This document shows, piece by piece, positions 39,013-47,241 of a DNA stretch of 64,000 bases. The DNA is from CAZCTC01 sp964501335 (GTDB lineage: Bacteria; Chloroflexota; Anaerolineae; B4-G1; SLSP01): the NCBI GenBank assembly GCA_964501335.1, contig CAZCTC010000022.1, positions 1 through 64,000 on the forward strand, given 5' to 3'. The notes beneath the pieces are model-generated. The model was not told the origin of the DNA and did no database searches. It worked only from the letters and a program-made list of their open reading frames with translations. Position 1 is the stretch's first letter; the number at the start of each line of letters is the position of its first letter. Position numbers and translations under genes: made by a program.

Positions 39013-41115
39013 TTAGCCGCGTTCGGGAATTTTGCCGTCGGCCTGGCGCTGCTTGATAATCGTCTCGGCGAGATTGTCGGGAACGACATCGTAGCGCAGG
39101 AATTCCAGCGTGAAGGTGCCGCGGCCCTGCGTCATGCTGCGCAGTTCGGTAGCGTAGCCGCGGGCCTCGGAGAGAGGCACTTCGCCTTCGACGTTGCGCA
39201 GGTTGCCGCGGGCGCGCATGGCGGTCATGATGCCGCGGCGGCGGCCCAGGTCGGCGACGACGGTGCCGATCTGTTCTTCGGCGGCGTTGATGTCGATTTT
39301 CATTACGGGCTCGAGCAGGGCGGGTTGGCCCTTGCGGATCGCCTGTTGAATGGCCATCGAGCCGGCGATTTCAAAGTCCATGGCGGCGGAGTCGACTTCG
39401 TGCATCCGGCCGTCGATCAGGGTGACTTTGATATCGGTGATCGGATAGCCGGCGATGACGCCGCGTTCCAGGGCCTGGCGGACGCCCGTTTCGGTGGGGC
39501 GGACGAATTCTTTCGGGAAATAGGCGGCAGGGGCTTCGTTTTCAAAGATCACGCCGGAACCGCGTTCCAGCGGTTCGACGCGCAGTTTGACTTCGCCGAA
39601 GTGCCCGTGGCCGCCGCTCTGTTTCTTGTAGGTGCCGACCGTTTCGACGGTCTGGCGGACCGATTCGCGGTAGGAGACCTGCGGCTGGCTGACCTGCGGG
39701 TTGAGATTGAATTCGGTGCGCAGGCGGTCGACGACGATTTCCAGGTGCAGTTCGCCCATGCCGGAGAGGGTCAGCTCGTCGGTTTCGGCGTCGTACTGGC
39801 TGAGCAGGGTCGGATCTTCGTCGCAGAGACGGCTGACGACCTGATGCAACTTTTCGCGTTCGGATTTGGAAGCCGGGGTGAGCGCCACTTTGATCACGGG
39901 CGTGGGGAACTTGAAGGCTTCCAGCATGATGGGATGTTCGGGGTCGCAGAGCGTATCGCCGGTCATGGCCGATTTGATCCCGACCAGGGCAACGACATCG
40001 CTGGCCGACATTCCGCCAGCCTGCTCGCGTTCGCTGCCGTTCATCCGATAGATGCGGCTGACCCGTTCCTGCGTGTTGGCGCGGGGGTTATAGATCATCT
40101 GGCCGGCGTCCATCGAACCGGAGAAGACGCGCACCCAGGTGAGGTGTCCGACGTGCGGATCGACGACGATTTTGAAGGCCGAGGCGCAGAAGGGGGCCTG
40201 GGAATTGTTGGCGCGTTCGACCAGTTCTTCCTGAGCCGGGATGGTGCCCATGATGGGGGCCATGTCCACGGGGGCCGGCAGGTAATCGACAATGGCATCC
40301 AACAGCGGCTGGACGCCGATGCGGTTGCGGGAGGCGCCGCAGAGCACCGGGATGATTTCGCCGGCGATGGTGGCGCGGCGCAAGGCCTGTTTCAGGAGAT
40401 CGAGTTCGGGTTCGATCCCTTCGAGGCGTTGTTCCAGCAGTACTTCATCGGTTTCACAGATGGCGTCGAGCAGGATTTCACGGGCTTTTTCGACCTGGGC
40501 GCTGATGTCGGCGGGCACCGGGACGAGATCGGGATCATCTACATTGGGACGCCAGGCATAGCCCTGGCGGGTGAGCAGATCAACCACGCCGTTGTAGGTT
40601 CCTTCGCTGCCAATGGGCCACTGCAAGGGGATGGCATTGGGGGTAAGGCGTTCATGGACATCGGCCATGGCGCGTTCAAAATCGGAGCCGACGCGATCCA
40701 GTTTGTTGATGAAGAGGATGCGGGCCAGGTGTTCGTTGTTGGCGTGCATCCAGACCGATTCGGTCTGGGGCTCGACGCCGCCGACGCCACAGAGGACGAT
40801 GACGGCCCCATCGATGACACGGATGGAGCGGATCACTTCGGCGGTGAAGTCGATGTGCCCGGGGGTATCGATCAGGTTGATGCGGTGGCTGCGCCAGTGG
40901 CAGGCCGTAGCGGCCGACATGATGGTGATACCGCGTTCCCGTTCCTGGACCATGAAATCCAGTTGAGTATTTCCTTCGTCGATATTTCCTGCCTGGTGAA
41001 TCCGGCCCGTATAATAAAGGATTGATTCCGACGTGGTTGTCTTACCCGCATCAACATGGGCAAAGATGCCGATGATGCGTACTTTTTCAATAGGTGCTTC
41101 GCGTTTCTTACTCAT
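39013..41115 (-). CDS. fusA: Elongation factor G-like translational GTPase
   Basis: About 700 residues from ATG 41115 (GAAGG upstream). The G domain has IGIFAHVDAGKTTTSESILYYTG, RERGITIMSAA, DTPGHIDFTAEV and NKLDRV. Domain II (TWVRVFSGSMDAGQMIYNP), domain III (DPTLLSQYDAETDELTLSGMGELHLEIVVDRL), domain IV (SGGHGHFGEV) and domain V (RRRGIM) follow in the EF-G order. The switch region DFMVQERERGITI resembles EF-G2/EF-G II members more than canonical EF-G, and no ribosomal protein or tuf gene is adjacent. It may therefore be the second EF-G of this genome; a main EF-G cannot be excluded. Confidence 0.85.
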   Translation of the reverse strand: MSKKREAPIEKVRIIGIFAHVDAGKTTTSESILYYTGRIHQAGNIDEGNTQLDFMVQERERGITIMSAATACHWRSHRINLIDTPGHIDFTAEVIRSIRVIDGAVIVLCGVGGVEPQTESVWMHANNEHLARILFINKLDRVGSDFERAMADVHERLTPNAIPLQWPIGSEGTYNGVVDLLTRQGYAWRPNVDDPDLVPVPADISAQVEKAREILLDAICETDEVLLEQRLEGIEPELDLLKQALRRATIAGEIIPVLCGASRNRIGVQPLLDAIVDYLPAPVDMAPIMGTIPAQEELVERANNSQAPFCASAFKIVVDPHVGHLTWVRVFSGSMDAGQMIYNPRANTQERVSRIYRMNGSEREQAGGMSASDVVALVGIKSAMTGDTLCDPEHPIMLEAFKFPTPVIKVALTPASKSEREKLHQVVSRLCDEDPTLLSQYDAETDELTLSGMGELHLEIVVDRLRTEFNLNPQVSQPQVSYRESVRQTVETVGTYKKQSGGHGHFGEVKLRVEPLERGSGVIFENEAPAAYFPKEFVRPTETGVRQALERGVIAGYPITDIKVTLIDGRMHEVDSAAMDFEIAGSMAIQQAIRKGQPALLEPVMKIDINAAEEQIGTVVADLGRRRGIMTAMRARGNLRNVEGEVPLSEARGYATELRSMTQGRGTFTLEFLRYDVVPDNLAETIIKQRQADGKIPERG

Positions 41116-41218
41116 TGGTTTGACCTTCTTCTTTACTGTTTCCACAGCTTGAGACGGGCTGCGGAAGGAATAATGGAGCGGGTCAATCCATCGACAAAAG
41201 TCCAATTATGATTAAAAT

Positions 41219-41275
41219 TGTCCAACTGGACACTGGCACATGAAAATGCCTCGAGGCTAAGGAGCCCGAGGCATT
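41219..41275. promoter_or_regulatory. Palindromes upstream of the EF-G-like gene
   Basis: TGTCCA-AC-TGGACA (41219-41232) is a perfect palindrome and could be an operator. Just beyond it, AATGCCTCG (41245-41253) and CGAGGCATT (41267-41275) form an imperfect 13-bp hairpin. The gap between the divergent genes at 41115 and 41519 also contains a repeat at 41470-41500 and a weak CGCACTT/AAGTGCG hairpin at 41433-41450. Confidence 0.45.
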
Positions 41276-41469
41276 GCTAATGATATGGACCCGCTCAAAA
41301 ACGGTCCGCATTCTATCACAAAGCCGGAAAATCGTCAAGTGCGAGTTTTTCGACGGTGCGGTGAGCCCGGAAAAACGGCTGTTAAGCAGACAAAGGAACG
41401 GCCGACAGGTAGGAGTTTTTTATCCATTTTTTCGCACTTCAGAAAGTGCGCCCCCACATGGAATTTTTC

Positions 41470-41500
41470 TCTGTCTCTCTGGCGCCTTTGTGGTGAAATT
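41470..41500 (-). repeat. Reverse copy of the TTCACC-GGC-AGAG dispersed repeat
   Basis: Read on the minus strand it is TTCACCACAAAGGCGCCAGA and following AGAG bases, matching 1295, 17045 and 31961. It lies directly upstream of the transporter ribosome site. Confidence 0.6.
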
Positions 41501-41518
41501 TTTTTTCAGGAGTATGCA

Positions 41519-42373
41519 ATGCGGCGAGTGAAGGCGGATCTGGCACTTTTATTGATTACTTTGATTTGGGGTTCGACTTTTGTGGTGGTCAAAGGGGCTT
41601 TGGATACCGTAGGTCCTCTTGTTTTTGTCGCTTCCCGCTTCTGGTTGGCGGTTTTGGTGTTGGGCGGTGCCGTTTTGATTTTTCGTTTGCGACCGGGGGC
41701 CCATGGCTGGCGAGATGGAATCATTGCGGGGTGTTGTCTGGCTGTGGGGTATATCACCCAGACCATTGCTTTACAGACCAGCGGTGCGGGCAAGACGGCT
41801 TTTATCACCGGATTGTGTGTGGTGTTGGTGCCGATTTTTTCGGCGCTGCTTTTGCGGCAGGCTCCCTCCCGCCCGGCTCTGGCGGGGGTCGTGATGGCGA
41901 CGATTGGGCTGGGATTGATGACGTTGGGGCCCGGCACCGTATTCCAACCCGGCGATGGTTGGGCTCTGGTTTGCGTGTTGGGGTTTGCTTTGCAGATCAT
42001 CGCGACGGCCCGGTTTGCTCCTCGCCATCCAGTCTTATGGTTCACTTTTGTGCAGCTTTTGACGGTGGCAGTGCTCACGACTGCGGCGGCATTGGTTTTT
42101 GAGCGGGAAGCTTTATGGCCGGCGCCGACGGCCTGGCCGTCTATTATCTATATGGCCTGGGGGGCTACCGCGTTGGTGTTCGGGTTGCAGTCATGGGGCC
42201 AGCGTTATACCTCATCCACCCATGCGGCGGTGATTTTCGCTTTGGAGCCGGTTTTTGGGGCGATTTTTGCCGCGATCTTTGCCCAGGAATTTCTGACGCC
42301 GGTTGGATGGGTCGGCGGAGGATTGATCCTTTTGGGAATGCTGGCTTCGGAGTTGAATGGACTGCGCAGTTAA
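41519..42373 (+). CDS. EamA/DMT family transporter
   Basis: The 284-residue protein starts at ATG 41519 (AGGAG at 41508). It has ten predicted membrane helices in two EamA repeats, with the typical ALLLITLIWGSTFVVVKGAL at the start and LEPVFGAIFAAIFAQEFLTPVGWVGGGLILLGML at the end. It likely exports a small metabolite or amino acid; the substrate is unknown. A longer in-frame start at 41285 lies in repeat DNA and is rejected. Confidence 0.9.
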   Translation: MRRVKADLALLLITLIWGSTFVVVKGALDTVGPLVFVASRFWLAVLVLGGAVLIFRLRPGAHGWRDGIIAGCCLAVGYITQTIALQTSGAGKTAFITGLCVVLVPIFSALLLRQAPSRPALAGVVMATIGLGLMTLGPGTVFQPGDGWALVCVLGFALQIIATARFAPRHPVLWFTFVQLLTVAVLTTAAALVFEREALWPAPTAWPSIIYMAWGATALVFGLQSWGQRYTSSTHAAVIFALEPVFGAIFAAIFAQEFLTPVGWVGGGLILLGMLASELNGLRS

Positions 42374-42435
42374 ATTGCCATTTATTCGCTCCGGGTTATG
42401 ATGGAAAGACTCTGTTTTTCGAGGAGGCTACGTTT

Positions 42436-42855
42436 ATGGTGGTTGGAGAAATAGCAGAACTCTTTGCGATTATTGCCCTGGTGGCTTTCGGTCTGGCCGT
42501 GGCGAATTTTGCGATTAAGCTGGCTTATCGGGAATGGATTGCTAAAATGAAGCCGGCTCCGGCCTGGGTTGAAGGCTATAAGAAGTTGATGCGCTACAAC
42601 AGTCAGTTCCATCGCTGGTTTGGGATTGTCTGTGCCGTGGCGGTGATTATCCATACTTTCCTATCGGTTCTGTATTTGGGGACGCCCGTGAGTGGAATTG
42701 TTGTGGGCGTGGCGCTGGTCAGTGTGGCGGCTTTGGGTTTCTATAAAACCTATATCAACAAAGCGTTCAATCCCAAACTCTTTTTGACCCTGCATCGCTA
42801 TGCGGCGCTGGTGACCATCCTGGCGGTTATTTTTCATGATATCCAGGTCGGTTAG
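42436..42855 (+). CDS. Four-helix membrane protein with conserved His
   Basis: The 139-residue protein starts at ATG 42436 (GAGGAGG, spacing 8). It has four hydrophobic segments. The second and fourth carry His residues (FHRWFGIVCAVAVIIHTFL; FLTLHRYAALVTILAVIFHDI), an arrangement like b-type cytochrome or ferric-reductase-like membrane proteins. Haem binding is only an inference. It follows the transporter gene by 62 bp. Confidence 0.65.
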   Translation: MVVGEIAELFAIIALVAFGLAVANFAIKLAYREWIAKMKPAPAWVEGYKKLMRYNSQFHRWFGIVCAVAVIIHTFLSVLYLGTPVSGIVVGVALVSVAALGFYKTYINKAFNPKLFLTLHRYAALVTILAVIFHDIQVG

Positions 42856-43002
42856 GCGACAGGGGATGTTTTTTTGCTTCGGCCGGATTTATATGGGGAA
42901 GGGTGGAAGATTGGAAGAAGGAAGATTGTAAGAGAGGTCTATCCGGCAACTCAGGCCATTTGCGACCGCGAGTGCTCGGAAAAGGGAAAGAAAAAGGGTG
43001 TT

Positions 43003-43042
43003 TTTATTTTTTGCGCGCCTCCGGAGGCGCGCAAAAAATAAA
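43003..43042. terminator. Perfect 40-bp palindrome
   Basis: Arms 43003-43022 and 43023-43042 (20 bp each, TTTATTTTTTGCGCGCCTCC and complement) meet without a spacer. It lies 43 bp before the GTG start of the spermidine-synthase-like gene. Confidence 0.75.
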
Positions 43043-43084
43043 TAGCTTTTACTGTCTGGTAATTCTCAAATAAGGAGTGACGAC

Positions 43085-44605
43085 GTGACTTTTCGTTTGT
43101 ATTTGACAGCTTTTGTGGGGGGCGTGGTTTCATTGGCGTTAGAGCTTTCGGCGTCGCGGTTGTTGGAGCCCTTTTTCGGCACCTCCAATCTGGTCTGGGC
43201 GGCGGTGATCGGACTGATTTTGCTCTATCTGGCGATCGGGTATGCCATCGGCGGGCGGTGGGCGGATCGTTCACCTCATGCTTCGACCCTGTATATGATT
43301 ATGGTGGGGGCCGGGGTGGCGATTGCGGCGGTGCCATTTGCGGCGCGGCCGGTGTTGGACCTGGCTTCGCGGGGGATGGGCAGCTGGAATGCCGGGATGG
43401 TGGGCGGGGCTTTTATCGGCGTGCTGATCCTTTTTTCCATTCCGGTGACGCTGCTGGCCTGTATTTCGCCTTTTGTGATCCGGCTGGGAATCACCGATCT
43501 GGCGCTTTCGGGTGTGACTTCGGGACAGGTCTATGCGGTCTCGACCGGCGGCAGTTTTGTGGGGACTTATCTGCCGGTGCTGGTATTGATTCCGGCTTTT
43601 GGTACTCGTCGCACCTTTTTGATTCTGGCTTTGTTAACTGCGGCGACCGGGTTGCTGGGTCTTTGGTCGGTGGATCGGAAGCGGTTCTGGCAGCTTTGCT
43701 GGGTCGCGCCTGTTATTTTGGGGCTCTTGGTTTTCGGGGCCGGGTTGGTCAAACCGCGGACGGGGTTGGTCTATGAAAAAGAATCCAGCTACAACTTTAT
43801 TCAGGTGGTAGCAGACGAGGCGCAAAACCGTTATCTGTTTCTCAACGAAGGGCAGGGCATTCATTCGATCTATGCTCAGAATCAGATTTTAACCGGGGGA
43901 ACCTGGGATTATTTTTTGATCGCGCCCTATTTCAACCCGGCGCCTTATAAACCGGAACAGGTGAAGAGCCTGTTGGTGGTAGGGCTGGCCGGGGGGACCA
44001 TTTCTTCGCAGTATACGGAGATTTATGGGCCGATTCGGATGGATGGGGTGGAAATCGATCCCGAAATTGTGAAGGTCGGGCAGGAATATTTTGGGATGAA
44101 TCAGCCCAATCTGAATGTCTATACGACGGATGGGCGCTATTTTCTGGCTCATACAGATTCGCGTTATGACGTGGTGGCGGTGGATGCTTATCGGCTGCCT
44201 TATATCCCCTGGCATATGACCACCGTGGAATTTTTTCAACAGGTACGGGACCATTTGACCGAAAACGGCACGCTGGCGATCAATGTGGGCCATACGCCGG
44301 ACGATTGGCGGCTGGTGCAGGCGATGGTGGCGACATTGGGAGAGGTTTTCCCTTCCGTGCATGTGATTGCGGTCCCGGATACGTTCAATGCGATTGTGGT
44401 GGCGACTGTGCAGCCCAGCGATGCGGCGAATTTACAGGCCAACTATGCCAATCTGGAGAATATCCGGTTGCAAACCATGGTAAAACGGGCCGAGGAGAAT
44501 TTGATTGAGGTGACGCCGGCGCCGCCGATTTTCACCGACGATCAGGCTCCGATTGAGCAGTTGACCAACGATCTGATTCTGAAGTTCATTTTATTCAAGG
44601 GGTGA
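43085..44605 (+). CDS. Membrane-fused spermidine-synthase-like methyltransferase-fold protein
   Basis: The 506-residue protein starts at GTG 43085 (AGGAG at 43074). The first 230 residues have about seven membrane helices (LTAFVGGVVSLALELSASRLLEPFFG at the start). The C-terminal 270 residues are a Rossmann fold: VVGLAGGTISSQYTEIYGPIRMDGVEIDPEIVKVGQEYF, VYTTDGRYFLAHTDSRYDVVAVDAYRLPYIPWHMTTVEFF and GTLAINVGH. Such fusions are common and are mostly annotated as spermidine synthase, but true activity is unproven. Confidence 0.85.
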   Translation: MTFRLYLTAFVGGVVSLALELSASRLLEPFFGTSNLVWAAVIGLILLYLAIGYAIGGRWADRSPHASTLYMIMVGAGVAIAAVPFAARPVLDLASRGMGSWNAGMVGGAFIGVLILFSIPVTLLACISPFVIRLGITDLALSGVTSGQVYAVSTGGSFVGTYLPVLVLIPAFGTRRTFLILALLTAATGLLGLWSVDRKRFWQLCWVAPVILGLLVFGAGLVKPRTGLVYEKESSYNFIQVVADEAQNRYLFLNEGQGIHSIYAQNQILTGGTWDYFLIAPYFNPAPYKPEQVKSLLVVGLAGGTISSQYTEIYGPIRMDGVEIDPEIVKVGQEYFGMNQPNLNVYTTDGRYFLAHTDSRYDVVAVDAYRLPYIPWHMTTVEFFQQVRDHLTENGTLAINVGHTPDDWRLVQAMVATLGEVFPSVHVIAVPDTFNAIVVATVQPSDAANLQANYANLENIRLQTMVKRAEENLIEVTPAPPIFTDDQAPIEQLTNDLILKFILFKG

Positions 44606-44609
44606 ACCG

Positions 44610-45056
44610 ATGGCGGTAACGATTCGGCGGGCGGAAAGCGCGGATGCGGCGGCGATTGCGACATTGAGCGAGCAGCTCGGTTATCCCATCACCGGGGCGG
44701 AGATCGAGGCCCGGATTGCTGAATTGAACGCGGAGGCTGAGCATGTGATTTTCGTGGCGGAACTGGCACCGCAGGGCGTGGTAGGCTGGGCGCACGCTTT
44801 TGTGGCCCGGCCGCTGATGGAGGTCACGTTGGGGATGTTGTGGGGGCTGGTGGTGGATGAGAGCTGCCGCGGCAGCGGGATCGGTAAGCAGCTGGTCGCG
44901 GCCGTGGAATCCTGGGCTCAGGCGCAGGGCTGTGAGGCGGTGGCGCTGCACTCGCACACCGGGCGATTGGGGGCGCATGCTTTCTATCGCGGCATCGGTT
45001 ATCAGGACATCAAGACGCAGCTGTTCTTTTGGAAGGATCTGCCATCGGTTGACTAA
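44610..45056 (+). CDS. GNAT family N-acetyltransferase
   Basis: The 148-residue protein has IRRAESADAAAIATLSEQLGYP (N-terminal strand and helix), LGMLWGLVVDESCRGSGIGKQLVAAVESWAQAQGC with the acetyl-CoA Q/R-x-x-G-x-G/A-type loop (RGSGIG), and HAFYRGIGYQ. It starts 4 bp after the preceding gene. The substrate is unknown. The stop codon overlaps the -35 of the next promoter. Confidence 0.9.
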   Translation: MAVTIRRAESADAAAIATLSEQLGYPITGAEIEARIAELNAEAEHVIFVAELAPQGVVGWAHAFVARPLMEVTLGMLWGLVVDESCRGSGIGKQLVAAVESWAQAQGCEAVALHSHTGRLGAHAFYRGIGYQDIKTQLFFWKDLPSVD

Positions 45057-45076
45057 GCAGGGCAGATTCTTATAAT
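45049..45076 (+). promoter_or_regulatory. Promoter of the DUF3048 lipoprotein gene
   Basis: TTGACT (45049-45054) and TATAAT (45071-45076), 16-bp spacer. The start would be near 45083, 33 bases before ATG 45116, so this gene is transcribed separately from GNAT. Confidence 0.75.
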
Positions 45077-45115
45077 TTGCATGAAGTTAAGTTTTATTCC
45101 AGGATGAGGCAACGT

Positions 45116-46282
45116 ATGCGCAAAATATCGCTTTGTATGATAGCCCTGCTGGTGCTCGGTTTGATTTCTGGATGCAGCGCTCCGACGCCAGCCGCGACTC
45201 CCACGCCGACGCGCACGCCGCAGCCGGCTTTGCCGACGGCAACCCCGACAGTGGCGCTTCCGCCGACGATCACGCCGACGCCGATGCCGCCCAGCGTGGA
45301 AGCTACCGCTCCCCCTCCCGATGTTAACCCGCTGACGGGGGAACGGCCGGCCGATCCCAGCCTGTTGGATCAGATTCCGTTGGCAATCAAGATTTCCAAT
45401 TCGGCGGAAGTGCGGCCGCAGTCCGGGCTCAGCTCGGCGGATCTGATCTTCGAGCATTTTGCTGAAGGTGGAATTACCCGGTTTACGGCGGTTTTCTACG
45501 GAGAAACCACCGAGCGGGTGGGATCGGTGCGCAGCGGGCGGCTGTTGGATAAAGAGATCCCGGCCATGTATGGGGCTATGTTTGCCTATTCGGGCTCCAG
45601 TGCGGGCGTTAAAGAGAAATTCCGCGCGTCGGATCTTTTCCCGAATTACATTGCTGCTCCCGATTTTGGCATGGGCGAGCCCTACTTCTACCGCGTGCCG
45701 AAGGAAGGATTGGCTTTTGAGCATACTTTGTTCACCGATCCTCAGGTGCTGCATCAACTGGCCACCGAGCGGGGGATCAACCAACGGCCGACCTACAGCC
45801 GTTTTATGGCCTTCGATGCCAATCCACCTGCCGGCGGGACGTCGGCGAGCTATCTGGAAGTTAACTACCTGCCGAACTACTGCACGGCGGAGTGGGATTA
45901 CGATCCGGCAGTGGGGAAGTGGCGCCGCAGCACGACGGGCACGGTATTGAACGATGCCCTGACCGGGAAACCGGTCTATGTATCGAACGTTATCCTGGTT
46001 TTTGCCAACCATGTGGAGACGGATATTCTCGAAGATACCTGGGGCGGCGGCCACCAGTCCATTGAGATCCAGGTCTGGGGCGGCGGACCCGTGATGATTT
46101 TCCGCGATGGGCAGGTATTCAAGGGATTCTGGCTGCGGGAAAAGCGGAATGAGATGTTGACCTTCTGGGATTCCATGGGCAAGCCGCTGGCGTTGAAACC
46201 GGGGCACAGCTGGTTTCAGATGGTTCCATTGGATACCACGACCGAAGAATTCACCCCCGGGAAGTTACGGTTCAATCCCTAA
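45116..46282 (+). CDS. DUF3048 domain lipoprotein (YerB-like)
   Basis: About 388 residues from ATG 45116 (GAGG, spacing 6). The N-terminus is a lipoprotein signal with the lipobox LISGC. A T/P-rich linker of about 50 residues follows, then the DUF3048 domain with IAIKISNSAEVRPQSGLSSADLIFEHFAEGGITRFTAVFYG-type and RVGSVRSGRLLD motifs, and a C-terminal domain ending PLDTTTEEF. It is outer-face anchored. The function of the family is not established. Confidence 0.88.
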   Translation: MRKISLCMIALLVLGLISGCSAPTPAATPTPTRTPQPALPTATPTVALPPTITPTPMPPSVEATAPPPDVNPLTGERPADPSLLDQIPLAIKISNSAEVRPQSGLSSADLIFEHFAEGGITRFTAVFYGETTERVGSVRSGRLLDKEIPAMYGAMFAYSGSSAGVKEKFRASDLFPNYIAAPDFGMGEPYFYRVPKEGLAFEHTLFTDPQVLHQLATERGINQRPTYSRFMAFDANPPAGGTSASYLEVNYLPNYCTAEWDYDPAVGKWRRSTTGTVLNDALTGKPVYVSNVILVFANHVETDILEDTWGGGHQSIEIQVWGGGPVMIFRDGQVFKGFWLREKRNEMLTFWDSMGKPLALKPGHSWFQMVPLDTTTEEFTPGKLRFNP

Positions 46283-46291
46283 ATTTTTGGG

Positions 46292-46319
46292 TTGCGTTTT
46301 TTTCGGTCCGTGTTACAAT
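46292..46319 (+). promoter_or_regulatory. Promoter of tRNA-Val
   Basis: TTGCGT (46292-46297) and TACAAT (46314-46319), 16-bp spacer, ending 11 bases before the tRNA. Confidence 0.65.
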
Positions 46320-46330
46320 GGCGGTGCAGT

Positions 46331-46404
46331 GGGCGAGTAGCTCAGTCGGTCAGAGCGCACGGTTCACATCCGTGAGGTCGTAGGTTCGAGCCCTATCTCG
46401 CCCA
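46331..46404 (+). tRNA. tRNA-Val (anticodon CAC)
   Basis: The acceptor GGGCGAG (46331-46337) pairs with CTCGCCC (46397-46403). The anticodon stem CACGG/CCGTG holds TTCACAT, so the anticodon is CAC. The T arm has TTCGAGC. CCA is not encoded. Phage genes begin within 1 kb downstream, so its 3' half is the likely attachment site of the prophage. Confidence 0.95.
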
Positions 46405-46542
46405 CCTTCCCGCGAAATACCACACCGGAATTTTGCGGTACTGAACCAACATCCGCCAAGATGTGGTTCAAACATCGGATTCAATTGTTAAGGTTCGGTT
46501 CGGTTCGTCGGTCATCGGTACAGCTTCAGTTTCTTACTCCAT

Positions 46543-46580
46543 GGGGGTTGTGGTGCAGCCACAACCCCCAACTTTTATTT
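46543..46580 (+). terminator. Terminator near the prophage left end
   Basis: GGGGGTTGTGG (46543-46553) and CCACAACCCCC (46559-46569) are perfect and are followed by AACTTTTATTTT. No gene is visible in 46405-46542, so it may end a transcript from the tRNA or mark a remnant. Confidence 0.65.
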
Positions 46581-46851
46581 TACCTCAAAGCCCCATTTAT
46601 CAAAACTCAATAAATCCTCACGGTTAATCCGCCCGTGGTATGTCTGCTGGCTGGTGATCGGGCCGCCGATCTGACCATATAAAAACTGCCAGTAGCCGAA
46701 CATGCTCCTCACAGACCCAGACCACATCCCCCGCTTTTTCAAATCTCGCCAGGGCACCGGTGCGCGCCGGAGCGGAACGCATAATTAAACTGACGCCTTT
46801 GGTCGCGGGACGATTGCAATATAAACACAACTGCCCAGAAGAATTTTTCAT
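46575..46851 (-). pseudogene. Small zinc-ribbon protein gene, possibly frameshifted
   Basis: ATG 46851 has GGAGG with spacing 5. The frame encodes MKNSSGQLCLYCNRPATKG and continues to DVVWVCEEH, which gives a CxxC/CxxH-type metal site, then ends at 46624. Another frame in the same DNA encodes a more protein-like end, GYWQFLYGQIGGPITS and so on to FDKWGFEVK, stopping at 46575. A shift near 46700 would join them into one protein of about 90 residues. It is the only minus-strand gene of the prophage edge. Function unknown. Confidence 0.45.
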
Positions 46852-46945
46852 AAGCACCTCCGTTTTACTTGTTATAGCATTTTTTCGACAATTTGCAGGC
46901 AATTGTTTGACAAGTAATAAAAAGCCTATCTATGGCCTACAGGCC

Positions 46946-46990
46946 TTGTAACACAGTTGTAACGTGAGCACTTAAAAGGTAACGTATAAT
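46946..46990 (+). promoter_or_regulatory. Promoter with TTGTAAC direct repeats
   Basis: TTGTAAC occurs at 46946-46952 and 46957-46963, one helical turn apart (11 bp), just upstream of TATAAT (46985-46990). The repeats could bind a phage regulator. The downstream gene is the 35-codon frame at 47024. Confidence 0.5.
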
Positions 46991-47023
46991 TAGAGCACGT
47001 CATACAAACATTGGAAACGAGGT

Positions 47024-47131
47024 ATGAGCAACGAGGAAGAGCTCCGTGATTTTTTCATTGTTGTTCGGAGAGCGCTGTTATTAATTGTAGGATGGATTGA
47101 GAAACGCTATAAATTAGCCAAAACTGAATAA
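47024..47131 (+). CDS. Small helical protein (35 residues)
   Basis: ATG 47024 follows ACGAGGT. The product has an acidic start (SNEEELRDFF), a hydrophobic helix (VVRRALLLIVGWI) and a basic end, so it may be a one-helix membrane peptide. It has its own promoter and a strong terminator behind it. No homologue recognised. Confidence 0.45.
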   Translation: MSNEEELRDFFIVVRRALLLIVGWIEKRYKLAKTE

Positions 47132-47153
47132 TAGGGCCGCATCTTTTTAGATC

Positions 47154-47214
47154 CCGCCCACCGTACGAGAGCCGCCGGTGCTTGCACCGCCCGCCCTTAC
47201 GGTGGGCGGTTTTT
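47154..47214 (+). terminator. Nested-hairpin terminator before the late genes
   Basis: The outer stem CCGCCCACCGTA (47154-47165) with TACGGTGGGCGG (47198-47209) encloses a second hairpin (CGGTGC-TT-GCACCG). TTTTTA and more T follow. It separates the small gene at 47024 from the late module at 47242, which may depend on antitermination or a promoter not recognised here. Confidence 0.75.
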
Positions 47215-47241
47215 ATTTTTTTTAACCTCAAGGGGGTCACA

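Noticed and set aside
39325..41025. Long plus-strand frame of 566 codons
   Set aside because: It is the exact antisense of the EF-G-like gene, has a biased G/F/D composition typical of shadow frames and no ribosome site.
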